Part shown: positions 1 through 5,325 of the stretch, piece by piece
How positions within the stretch are numbered: the stretch's first letter is position 1
Layout: every line of letters begins with the position of its first letter
Origin: Clostridia bacterium
GTDB taxonomy: Bacteria > Bacillota_A > Clostridia > Oscillospirales > Acutalibacteraceae
Length of the DNA: 6,990 nt
Assembly: GCA_017503305.1 (NCBI GenBank)
Contig: JAFVTJ010000106.1
Location: 1-6,990 of the forward strand
Direction of reading: 5' to 3'
The notes under the pieces: model-generated
Seen by the model: the letters and a program-made list of their open reading frames with translations, nothing else
Database searches by the model: none
What the model was told of the DNA's origin: nothing
Translations under genes and position numbers: made by a program

Positions 1-237
1 CAACAATTTAATAAGGCTGTAAAGAGTAATATATGCGAAAACCGAGCAGGGATAAAAGCACCATTTAAAAAGGCTTAATAAATCGTGCAAGGCTTTGCCG
101 TCAGGGTAAAAGCCGCGGTAAAGTGTAAGCCACATTTTAATACCGTAGGGACCTATAAACATAGCCGCCGTTAAAATAAATAAAAATGCAAAGCACACTA
201 TAATTGAAAGGGTTACAGATTTTTTTGAATTCCACAT
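1..237 (-). CDS. Putative DUF2975-type integral membrane protein (N-terminal part; cut by window edge)
   Basis: An open frame runs from an ATG at 235-237 to the left edge, giving the first 79 residues with no stop. The ATG is preceded by TGGAGG at a 7-base spacing and by a good promoter. The protein starts MWNSKKSVTLS and has a hydrophobic segment at about residues 8-29 and a second at about 57-79. Between them is a short loop with aromatic and basic residues (KMWLTLYRGFYPDGKA). This two-helix-plus-loop layout resembles the DUF2975 membrane family of Firmicutes, which is often encoded next to a small HTH regulator. That assignment rests on my memory of the family's look, not on a signature motif. 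Function is unknown. The gene is divergent from trxA and nothing shows that it belongs to the thiol system. Other small multi-helix membrane proteins remain possible. Confidence 0.6.
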   Translation of the reverse strand, partial: MWNSKKSVTLSIIVCFAFLFILTAAMFIGPYGIKMWLTLYRGFYPDGKALHDLLSLFKWCFYPCSVFAYITLYSLIKLL

Positions 238-244
238 AAAAATG

Positions 245-297
245 CCTCCAATACCTTTTTCTGCCATAATAATAACATCAAAATTATCGTTTGTCAA
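245..297 (-). promoter_or_regulatory. Sigma-A-type promoter and RBS of the left-edge membrane protein gene
   Basis: On the minus strand a perfect -35 TTGACA (292-297) is followed after 17 bases by TATTAT (269-274, five of six matches to the -10 consensus). This gives an expected start near 262. The ribosome binding site TGGAGG lies at 245-250. Confidence 0.65.
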
Positions 298-336
298 TAA
301 ATAAATTATTGTTTTTCGATAATTTTCGGAGAAAAC

Positions 337-360
337 AAGGTTTTTTAACCATAAAACCTT
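337..360. repeat. AT-rich inverted repeat upstream of the trxA operator
   Basis: AAGGTTTT (337-344) and AAAACCTT (353-360) form an 8-bp inverted repeat around an 8-base loop, ending 4 bases before the Crp/Fnr-type palindrome. It could be an additional protein site or a chance AT-rich palindrome. No equivalent copy is seen upstream of trxB. Confidence 0.3.
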
Positions 361-364
361 TTAT

Positions 365-377
365 GTGATAAAATCAC
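365..377. promoter_or_regulatory. Crp/Fnr-type operator of trxA (GTGAT-N3-ATCAC)
   Basis: The site is a perfect inverted repeat, GTGAT (365-369) and ATCAC (373-377), around AAA. The same palindrome with a TTT spacer occurs at 1514-1526 before trxB, so the two 13-mers are exact reverse complements. Its centre (371) is 28 bases before the trxA -10 element and about -40 from the expected start, the usual position of a class II Crp/Fnr activator. The half-sites match the GTGA/TCAC type bound by Crp/Fnr proteins. A gene for such a protein lies just downstream of trxA. That this protein binds here is inference. Confidence 0.75.
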
Positions 378-427
378 TGAAAAGGTGAAAAAATGTGGTA
401 TAATAGGGATACAAAGAAAAAAGGAGG
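376..427 (+). promoter_or_regulatory. trxA promoter with extended -10, and RBS
   Basis: A perfect -10 TATAAT (399-404) is preceded by TGG, giving an extended -10 (TG-N-TATAAT). The -35 region (around 376-381, ACTGAA) is a poor match and overlaps the end of the operator, as expected for an activator-dependent promoter. The start should fall near 411. A near-perfect Shine-Dalgarno AAGGAGG lies at 421-427, 8 bases before the ATG at 436. Confidence 0.7.
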
Positions 428-435
428 ACATAAAA

Positions 436-741
436 ATGTCAGCATTAAGTATAAATAAAAACAATTTTGAAGCAGAGGTTTTACAAAGCGAAAAAAAGGT
501 TCTTTTAGATTTTTGGGCACCTTGGTGTGCGCCCTGCCGTATGGTAGCGCCTATTGTGGATGAAATCGCAAACGAGCGTCCCGATATTAAGGTAGGTAAG
601 GTAAACGTAGACGAAGAAATTGAACTTGCAAGCAAATATGGCATTATGAGCATTCCAACCTTGCTTGTAATAGAAAATGGCGAAGTAGTAAATAAAGTTA
701 CGGGCGCAAGACCTAAAGAATCAATTCTCCAAATTTTATAA
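436..741 (+). CDS. trxA: Thioredoxin TrxA
   Basis: This is a small cytoplasmic disulfide reductase of 101 residues, the usual thioredoxin length. The redox motif WCAPC places the two active cysteines at 31 and 34, and the cis-proline loop SIPT has the proline at 74. The buried aspartate of the fold is D25 (LLDFWAPW), and the C-terminal glycine motif is VTGARP. The motif is CAPC rather than the classic CGPC; this single change should tune the redox potential rather than abolish activity. I chose the ATG at 436 because AAGGAGG sits 8 bases upstream. The frame remains open back to a GTG at 385, but that start would place the -10 element inside the gene. TrxA should be reduced by the TrxB encoded downstream and pass electrons to cytoplasmic targets and to CcdA. 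The gene is a single-gene unit closed by a terminator that overlaps its stop codon. Confidence 0.95.
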   Translation: MSALSINKNNFEAEVLQSEKKVLLDFWAPWCAPCRMVAPIVDEIANERPDIKVGKVNVDEEIELASKYGIMSIPTLLVIENGEVVNKVTGARPKESILQIL

Positions 742-775
742 ACAAAAAGTCCGCTCGAGTGCGGACTTTTTGTTT
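740..775. terminator. Bidirectional intrinsic terminator between trxA and the Crp/Fnr gene
   Basis: A perfect 15-bp stem (740-754 with 761-775) surrounds a 6-base loop, TCGAGT. The core AGTCCGC/GCGGACT is GC-rich and is flanked by an A-run on one side and a T-run on the other, so it works in both directions. It overlaps the trxA stop codon and lies 5 bases beyond the stop of the convergent regulator gene. Confidence 0.9.
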
Positions 776-780
776 ATATA

Positions 781-1440
781 TTATTCATCATAAAGTTTTT
801 GCAAGGACTTAAAATCGGTAATGGTGATTGCTCCGCGTGAAAGCGAAACCCACCCTTCGTTTTGAAAATATTTAAGCATTCGGGTTATAACCTCACGGTG
901 AGAGCCCAAATGATTTGCGATAACCTCGTGTGTAATTTTTAGCGTTTCACTTTCTTCAATTGCCGATTCCTGCACCAAAAATTCACTAAGTCGCTTATCG
1001 AGGCTTTTCCACATAATTTGTTCAATAAGCCACATAACGTCGGTAAAGCGGGTTGCCATAATCTCGCTTGTGTAGTTGGCCACCGCCGCCGATTCGGACA
1101 TAATGCTTTGATACACTTCAACGGGAATCACCCAAATTTCGCTATCCTTTTCGGTTTCAATAGTTATTTGAAATTGGATGGAGCGCATCATACACGAAGC
1201 GGAAAAAAGGCTCATATCATGCTCGAACAAGCGGTAAACTGTAATTTCTCGCCCTTCGTCAGACAAAATATAGGCGCGAAGCTGTCCCGTTTTTATAAGA
1301 AAAAGCCCAACACAGTCTTTATTGGCGCCTGCTATAATCGTACCCTTGGGTACCGATTTTAAAAAGACGCTGTTTTTAATTTTTTTCTGCTCGGCTTAGG
1401 TTAATTTGTTCCAAATAGGGAAATAGCTTTCAAAATTCAT
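781..1440 (-). pseudogene. Crp/Fnr-family transcriptional regulator, interrupted by in-frame TAA at codon 15
   Basis: Read from the ATG at 1438-1440, the frame encodes a 219-residue Crp/Fnr-type regulator except for a TAA at 1396-1398, between MNFESYFPIWNKLT and AEQKKIKNS. Both sides of the stop read as one normal N-terminus. Clostridial relatives usually have Q or P here, so a CAA to TAA change fits. The effector domain covers about residues 20-120, including GLFLIKTGQLRAYILSDEG. A dimerisation helix lies near 125-150, and a winged HTH follows (ITHEVIANHLGSHREVITR, then SRGAITI). Cysteines occur only at 43 and 83, so there is no N-terminal FeS cysteine cluster of the E. coli FNR type. After the stop the first possible initiation codon is a TTG at codon 59, which has no visible Shine-Dalgarno and would remove much of the barrel. 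The gene may be inactivated, or the stop may be a sequence error. Shared palindromes before trxA and trxB suggest it controls both. Confidence 0.8.
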
Positions 1441-1480
1441 GAATACCGCCCTTTCAAATACGACAAAGTTCTACACATTT

Positions 1481-1509
1481 ATTATACACTATGCTATAAT
1501 AAAATTCAA
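1481..1509 (-). promoter_or_regulatory. Promoter of the Crp/Fnr regulator gene
   Basis: On the minus strand TTGAAT (1504-1509) and a perfect TATAAT (1481-1486) are separated by 17 bases, predicting a start near 1474. The GTGAT-N3-ATCAC palindrome at 1514-1526 lies 4 bases upstream of the -35, centred near -46. The regulator may therefore influence its own expression. The RBS is weak (AAGGGCGG at about 1446-1453). Confidence 0.6.
1495..1500 (+). promoter_or_regulatory. Possible second, upstream trxB promoter (extended -10 only)
   Basis: A perfect TATAAT is preceded by TGC, giving an extended -10 on the plus strand. I see no convincing -35 at 16-18 bases. If used, transcription would begin near 1507 and the palindrome at 1514-1526 would lie just inside the transcript, where a bound regulator would block it. 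Confidence 0.3.
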
Positions 1510-1513
1510 GAAT

Positions 1514-1526
1514 GTGATTTTATCAC
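1514..1526. promoter_or_regulatory. Crp/Fnr-type operator between the regulator gene and trxB (GTGAT-N3-ATCAC)
   Basis: The site is a perfect inverted repeat, GTGAT (1514-1518) and ATCAC (1522-1526), around TTT. Over 363-390 and 1512-1539 the trxA and trxB upstream regions agree at 23 of 28 positions, including a GAAAAGGT block just downstream of the palindrome. The centre (1520) is 29 bases before the likely trxB -10, again near -41 from the start. It lies in the divergent promoter region and could serve both directions. Confidence 0.75.
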
Positions 1527-1548
1527 GGAAAAGGTAAAAGTTTTAGGA

Positions 1549-1576
1549 TATATTATATTCAAAGAAAGATAAGGAG
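1549..1576 (+). promoter_or_regulatory. trxB operon promoter -10 and RBS
   Basis: TATATT (1549-1554, five of six) stands at the same distance from the palindrome as the trxA -10, within one base. No good -35 is visible, which fits activator-dependent transcription. A CAAAGAAA stretch at the expected start occurs at both promoters (412-419 and 1560-1567). The Shine-Dalgarno AAGGAG is at 1571-1576, 7 bases before the ATG. Confidence 0.6.
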
Positions 1577-1583
1577 CAAAAAA

Positions 1584-2513
1584 ATGATTGCCAATAAAAT
1601 ATATGATATGATTATAATAGGCGGCGGACCTGCGGGTTATACGGCGGCGTTATATGCCGCAAGGTCAGGGCTTGACTGCTTGGTGGTTGAAAAGCTTTCG
1701 GCAGGCGGGCAAATGGCGCTAACCCATCAAATTGATAACTACCCCGGTTTTAGTGATGGTATAGACGGATTTACCCTTGCCGAAAATATGAAAAATCAGG
1801 CCGAGCGCTTTGGCGTGCAAACCAAATTTGCCGAAGTAAAGGAGCTTAATCTTTTAGAAAATCCCAAGGTGGTAAAAACCGCGAACGAAACCTTTTTAGC
1901 AAAAACCGTGGTACTTGCAATGGGTGCCAACCCCCGTGAGCTTGGTGTTAAAGGCGAGCAGGAGCTCATAGGCAAAGGCATTAGCTACTGCGCCGCTTGT
2001 GACGGAATGTTTTACCGTGGCAAAACGGTGGCTGTTGTTGGCGGTGGCGATACCGCCGCTGTGGATGCCCTGCTTTTAAGCCGAGTGGCGAAAAAGGTCT
2101 TTCTTGTTCACCGCCGTGATAGTCTTAGGGCAACAAAAATTTACCACGAACCGCTTTTTAAAGCTGAAAACCTTGAGTTTTGCTGGGACAGCGTGGTAAG
2201 CGAACTTTTATATGACGATAAAATAAGCGGTGCAAAACTTAAAAACGTTAAAACGGGAGATTTTCGTGAAATCGACCTCGACGGTGTTTTCGTAAGCGTC
2301 GGCAGAAAGCCCGCAAGCGAGCTTTTACAAGGTCAAATCGAGCTTGATGAGAGCGGCTATGTAATTGCAGGGGAAAACACTAAAACTAATATAGACGGAG
2401 TTTTCGCCGTTGGCGATATAAGAACAAAATCACTTCGCCAGGTGGTAACTGCCGTGGCGGACGGCGCGGTGGCAGTACATTCGGCAGAAGAGTATTTATC
2501 AACATTAATTTAA
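1584..2513 (+). CDS. trxB: Thioredoxin-disulfide reductase TrxB (NADPH-dependent)
   Basis: This is a low-molecular-weight flavoprotein of 309 residues, the normal size. It passes electrons from NADPH through FAD and a redox cysteine pair to thioredoxin. In order it shows the FAD-binding GGGPAG (13-18), the active-site CAAC (cysteines 136 and 139), the nucleotide-binding GGGDTA (153-158), the HRRDSLRA motif (176-183) that recognises the 2'-phosphate of NADPH, and the C-terminal FAD motif FAVGDIRTK (274-282). The intact HRR motif argues for NADPH rather than ferredoxin or a non-NADPH relative. The start follows AAGGAG at a 7-base spacing. It is the first gene of an operon with ccdA and a tlpA-like gene; the ccdA Shine-Dalgarno abuts the trxB stop. 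The operon has its own copy of the trxA operator, so reductase and substrate are probably induced together although separated by the regulator gene. Confidence 0.95.
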   Translation: MIANKIYDMIIIGGGPAGYTAALYAARSGLDCLVVEKLSAGGQMALTHQIDNYPGFSDGIDGFTLAENMKNQAERFGVQTKFAEVKELNLLENPKVVKTANETFLAKTVVLAMGANPRELGVKGEQELIGKGISYCAACDGMFYRGKTVAVVGGGDTAAVDALLLSRVAKKVFLVHRRDSLRATKIYHEPLFKAENLEFCWDSVVSELLYDDKISGAKLKNVKTGDFREIDLDGVFVSVGRKPASELLQGQIELDESGYVIAGENTKTNIDGVFAVGDIRTKSLRQVVTAVADGAVAVHSAEEYLSTLI

Positions 2514-2523
2514 GGAGAATATT

Positions 2524-3186
2524 ATGCAATACTTAATAGCTTTTTTAGAAGGAGTTATAACCTTTATATCACCCTGCCTGTTGCCTATGCTCCCTATATA
2601 CATATCCTACTTTGCGGGCGGCGGCGAACGTACAACTGCAAAAACCTTAAAGGGTGCATTGGGCTTTGTGAGCGGTTTTACCGTGGTTTTTATGGCAATG
2701 GGCGCCTTGGCAGGTACTGTTGGCAGCTTTTTAAGGGAATACCAAACGGCTGTAAATATTGTATCCGGCTTGATTGTAGTCTTTTTTGGACTTAATTTTC
2801 TTGGTGTGTTTAAGCTTAATATATTCCGTGGCGGCAGTAAAAGTGTTAATACCGATAATATGGGATTTTTTGCGGCACTGCTTTTCGGAATGGTTTTTTC
2901 AATTGGTTGGACACCCTGCGTGGGCGCGTTTCTAGGCTCGGCATTGGCACTTGCTTCTCAACAAGGCCACATTTTAGAGGGAACCATAATGCTATTGGCT
3001 TATTCTTTGGGTTTGGGCATACCCTTTGTGGTAAGCGCGGTGCTTATTGATTACCTAAAGAGCGCATTTAACTGGATAAAGAAAAATCATAAGGTTATTA
3101 ACATTGTAAGCGGCTTGCTGTTAGTGATTTTAGGCATTTTTATGGCAACCGGAACATTAGGGCAGCTACTGGGACTGCTCGGATAA
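2524..3186 (+). CDS. ccdA: CcdA-type transmembrane thiol/disulfide transporter
   Basis: CcdA is the short form of the DsbD membrane domain. It takes electrons from cytoplasmic thioredoxin and carries them across the membrane to an extracytoplasmic thioredoxin-like partner. The 220-residue protein has about six hydrophobic helices (approximately 3-29, 46-68, 76-97, 113-137, 153-176 and 190-212). Each half carries the family cysteine motif: FISPCLLPMLP with Cys18 and GWTPCVGAFLG with Cys132, the pair that forms the transported disulfide. The length fits the family. The start follows AAGGAG, which runs straight on from the trxB stop, 10 bases away. A TlpA/ResA-like gene follows after 10 bases and is the natural electron acceptor. 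Family members serve cytochrome c maturation, sporulation or general thiol repair; no cytochrome gene is in the window, so the end use is open. Confidence 0.93.
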   Translation: MQYLIAFLEGVITFISPCLLPMLPIYISYFAGGGERTTAKTLKGALGFVSGFTVVFMAMGALAGTVGSFLREYQTAVNIVSGLIVVFFGLNFLGVFKLNIFRGGSKSVNTDNMGFFAALLFGMVFSIGWTPCVGAFLGSALALASQQGHILEGTIMLLAYSLGLGIPFVVSAVLIDYLKSAFNWIKKNHKVINIVSGLLLVILGIFMATGTLGQLLGLLG

Positions 3187-3196
3187 GGAGTAATTT

Positions 3197-4069
3197 ATGG
3201 ATAAAAAGAAAAAATTAGCAATATTAGTTCTTTGCTTTGTGGTTTTAATTGGCGGAGCATCGCTAATTTACAATAAATTGGCAAAAAATCAAGAGAAAAC
3301 GGGTCTTGGGAGCAATCTTATTATTACAACAAGCAGCACACCTCAATTAACTGAGGAGGACAGCGTAAATGTGGAAAAGGATGAAAACACCCAAAGCGAT
3401 TCTCAAAAAAAAGAAGAAAAGGATGAAAGCCAAAAGAGTGAAAATAATTCTTCTGACTCCACTTCTAATGATAAAGAAAAACCAAAGCCACAGTCTTCTG
3501 AAACTGAAAGTAAGCCAACAAGTTCTTCAAAGCCTGCCGAAAGTAACCCAACAAGCTCTTCAAAGCCTGCCGAAAGTAAGGAAGAGACTACACAATCCTC
3601 AAAGGTTGAAACACCCTCGCAACCTGAAAGTGTTGAAAGTAAGCCCCAAAGAACCGAGCCAAAGGCGGCGGATTTTACGGTTTACGATGCGAACGGTAAG
3701 GCGGTAAAATTATCCGATTATTTTGGCAAACCGATTGTGCTAAACTTTTGGGCGAGCTGGTGCGGACCCTGCCAACGCGAGATGCCTGATTTTAACCAAA
3801 AGTATTTGGAAGTGGGCGACAAAGTGCAGTTTTTAATGGTTAATCTAACCACGGGAAGCGAAACCGTATCAAAAGTGCAAAAATTTATAGCAGATAGGGG
3901 TTATTCTTTCCCTGTGCTTTTTGATACTACGTATAGTGCAGCAGACGCCTATGCGGTATATTCAATACCTGCCACCTTTTTTATCGATTCCGAAGGCTAT
4001 ATAATGGCGCATGCTAAGGGCTCTATCGATTCTAATACACTTCAAAGCGGAATAGATATGATAAAATAA
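3197..4069 (+). CDS. Membrane-anchored extracytoplasmic TlpA/ResA-like thioredoxin with long low-complexity linker
   Basis: The 290-residue protein has three parts. Residues 1-6 are positively charged and 7-26 form one membrane helix; there is no convincing lipobox, so it is probably an uncleaved anchor. Residues about 30-157 are a linker made almost only of S, K, E, P, T, N, D and Q, containing an 11-residue repeat. Residues about 158-290 are a TlpA/ResA-like thioredoxin domain with ADFTVYDANG, LNFWASWCGPC (Cys189, Cys192) and the cis-proline in SIPAT (Pro258). The domain should lie outside the membrane and receive electrons from CcdA, then reduce disulfides in exported proteins or apocytochromes. 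The start follows AAGGAG that overlaps the ccdA stop region. It is the last gene of the trxB operon. The linker could let the domain reach through the cell wall; that is inference. Confidence 0.9.
   Translation: MDKKKKLAILVLCFVVLIGGASLIYNKLAKNQEKTGLGSNLIITTSSTPQLTEEDSVNVEKDENTQSDSQKKEEKDESQKSENNSSDSTSNDKEKPKPQSSETESKPTSSSKPAESNPTSSSKPAESKEETTQSSKVETPSQPESVESKPQRTEPKAADFTVYDANGKAVKLSDYFGKPIVLNFWASWCGPCQREMPDFNQKYLEVGDKVQFLMVNLTTGSETVSKVQKFIADRGYSFPVLFDTTYSAADAYAVYSIPATFFIDSEGYIMAHAKGSIDSNTLQSGIDMIK
3509..3580 (+). repeat. 33-bp tandem repeat in the TlpA-like linker (about 2.2 copies)
   Basis: Two adjacent 33-base units (3509-3541 and 3542-3574) differ at two positions (G to C near the start, T to C in the middle). 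A partial third unit, AGTAAG, follows (3575-3580). Each encodes an 11-residue unit, SKPTSSSKPAE then SNPTSSSKPAE. The repeat is in frame, so copy-number change would alter linker length without breaking the protein. Confidence 0.85.
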
Positions 4070-4082
4070 AAAATTGCAAAGC

Positions 4083-4111
4083 AACAGCGAAGGAATAAAA
4101 CCTTCGCTGTT
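4083..4111 (+). terminator. Terminator-like hairpin after the trxB-ccdA-tlpA operon
   Basis: A perfect 11-bp stem, AACAGCGAAGG (4083-4093) with CCTTCGCTGTT (4101-4111), surrounds a 7-base loop, AATAAAA, 13 bases after the stop codon. The following T-tract is short and interrupted (TTTGTCG), so termination may be incomplete. Confidence 0.7.
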
Positions 4112-4120
4112 TGTCGATTC

Positions 4121-4170
4121 TTGACAATTTTAGTCTTTTAGAATAAAATTGAAGTATAAAATTTAAGGGG
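4121..4170 (+). promoter_or_regulatory. Strong sigma-A-type promoter and RBS of the alkaline phosphatase gene
   Basis: A perfect TTGACA (4121-4126) and TAAAAT (4144-4149, five of six) are 17 bases apart, predicting a start near 4156. AAGGGG (4165-4170) is 7 bases before the ATG. No palindrome like those at trxA and trxB is present, so this gene is not predicted to share their control. Confidence 0.75.
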
Positions 4171-4177
4171 TTTTGTT

Positions 4178-5323
4178 ATGAAAAGGCTATTAGCGATTTT
4201 ATTATCTATAATTCTTATCTTCACCTTCACTTCTTGCGGTATTACCGAGCCTGAAGGCTGGTATACCGAGGGTGAAATCACAATAACCAAAAAACAGGTG
4301 CAAAAAATTGTAAACACCGATTTTAAGACGCCTAAAAACGTTATTTTGATTATTGGCGACGGTATGGGAATAAACGATGTTACTCTTGCGGAAGAAAACG
4401 TAAACGGGGTTTATGATTTTGGCTTGGTTTTAAACCAAATTAAAAACCGCGGTCTTGCTGACACACATTCTGCCGATGCAGAAATTACCGATTCTGCGGC
4501 ATCGGCTACCGCTCTTTCAACAGGGGTTAAAACCAACAATACCCGTATCGCGAAGGACGTTAACGGCAACGACCTTGAAACCATGGCGGAAATTGCCCGC
4601 AAAGCAGGTAAAAAGGTTGGCATTATTACTGATGAAGACCTTTCGGGCGCAACACCTACCGCATTTACGGTACATAATATTTCCCGCGATAACAGAAAAG
4701 AGCTTGCGAACGCTATGGTAGAATTCAAGCCCGAAGTACTTATGTGCAAGGATTATATAGGCACTTCGGCCTTGCTCGAAAAGGAAGCTCGCAAAATTTT
4801 TGATAACGAATATCTTGTAGCAAAGAACTTTAAGCGTTTTAAAGAGGTTTTAGATTCTGATAAAAACTGCGAAAAATCGTTCTTCGGCTTTTTGGAGGGA
4901 TATTCTCCCGTTGCTTCATACAACCTTGCTCAATGTGCCGAGGTTGCCCTAAAGCGCCTTAACAACGAAAACGGCTTTTTCCTTATGATTGAAAGCTCCG
5001 GTACCGATAAATTCGGTCATAACAATAATATTAACGGCAAGCTAAACAGTGTGGTAACCCTTGACCGCACAGTAGCCGCTGTTTTAAAGTTTATGTACAA
5101 TAATCCCGATACGGTGCTTGTTATTACATCCGACCACGAAACAGGCGGTGTAAAGCTGCCAACAGGAAGCGAAAGCTTAACCGATTTAATCACGGTTGAC
5201 GGTCATACTGCAACTCCCGTTGGGGTTTTTGCAGTAGGCAAGGGAACCGAATATTTTAAAGATAAAACGGTTGATAATACCGATATTGCAAAGTTTTTAA
5301 TTAAGGCTATAAAGGGCGAATAA
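4178..5323 (+). CDS. Alkaline phosphatase-family lipoprotein
   Basis: This exported phosphomonoesterase-type enzyme has 381 residues, shorter than E. coli PhoA (471 with its signal). The N-terminus MKRLLAILLSIILIFTFTSC is a lipoprotein signal with the lipid cysteine at 20. By comparison with E. coli PhoA, D61 in ILIIGDGMG matches metal ligand D51 and S106 in TDSAASATA is the phosphorylated serine (S102). T159 matches T155, and R170 in HNISR matches R166. E272, D277, K278 and H281 in ESSGTDKFGH match E322, D327, K328 and H331; D319-H320 in SDHETGG match D369-H370, and H343 in GHTATP matches H412. The position of Mg ligand D153 is Gly157. It probably releases phosphate outside the cell from organic esters; the true substrate cannot be told. 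It has its own promoter and is bracketed by terminators, so it is likely a single-gene unit. Confidence 0.9.
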   Translation: MKRLLAILLSIILIFTFTSCGITEPEGWYTEGEITITKKQVQKIVNTDFKTPKNVILIIGDGMGINDVTLAEENVNGVYDFGLVLNQIKNRGLADTHSADAEITDSAASATALSTGVKTNNTRIAKDVNGNDLETMAEIARKAGKKVGIITDEDLSGATPTAFTVHNISRDNRKELANAMVEFKPEVLMCKDYIGTSALLEKEARKIFDNEYLVAKNFKRFKEVLDSDKNCEKSFFGFLEGYSPVASYNLAQCAEVALKRLNNENGFFLMIESSGTDKFGHNNNINGKLNSVVTLDRTVAAVLKFMYNNPDTVLVITSDHETGGVKLPTGSESLTDLITVDGHTATPVGVFAVGKGTEYFKDKTVDNTDIAKFLIKAIKGE

Positions 5324-5325
5324 TA

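Noticed and set aside
385..435. GTG-initiated 17-residue N-terminal extension of thioredoxin
   Set aside because: It would place the trxA -10 element inside the coding region, it lacks a ribosome binding site, and a near-perfect AAGGAGG precedes the ATG at 436, which gives a normal-length thioredoxin.
345..653. Minus-strand open frame of 102 codons over trxA
   Set aside because: It is antisense to a clear thioredoxin gene, has no recognisable domain and no convincing start signal.
781..1266. TTG-initiated 161-residue version of the Crp/Fnr regulator
   Set aside because: The TTG lies inside the family's conserved barrel sequence with no Shine-Dalgarno upstream, and the true N-terminus is visible in the same frame back to the ATG at 1440, broken only by one TAA.
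1267..1320. Suspected frameshift near the T-run in the regulator
   Set aside because: A base-by-base recount shows five Ts and a continuous frame reading GLFLIKTGQLRAY, so there is no frameshift.
1018..1362. Plus-strand open frame of 114 codons opposite the regulator
   Set aside because: It is antisense to a recognisable Crp/Fnr coding sequence and its translation has no family features.
1435..1444. Perfect palindrome ATTCATGAAT at the regulator start codon
   Set aside because: It is short, AT-rich and created around an ATG; there is no second copy, so it is probably chance.
3369..3707. Overlapping open frame of 112 codons inside the TlpA-like gene
   Set aside because: It is a frame shadow of the low-complexity linker; it is rich in K, Q and L because of the repeated codons in the real frame.
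4411..4749. Open frames on both strands over the alkaline phosphatase gene
   Set aside because: The phosphatase frame has all expected catalytic motifs through this stretch; the others are shadows.
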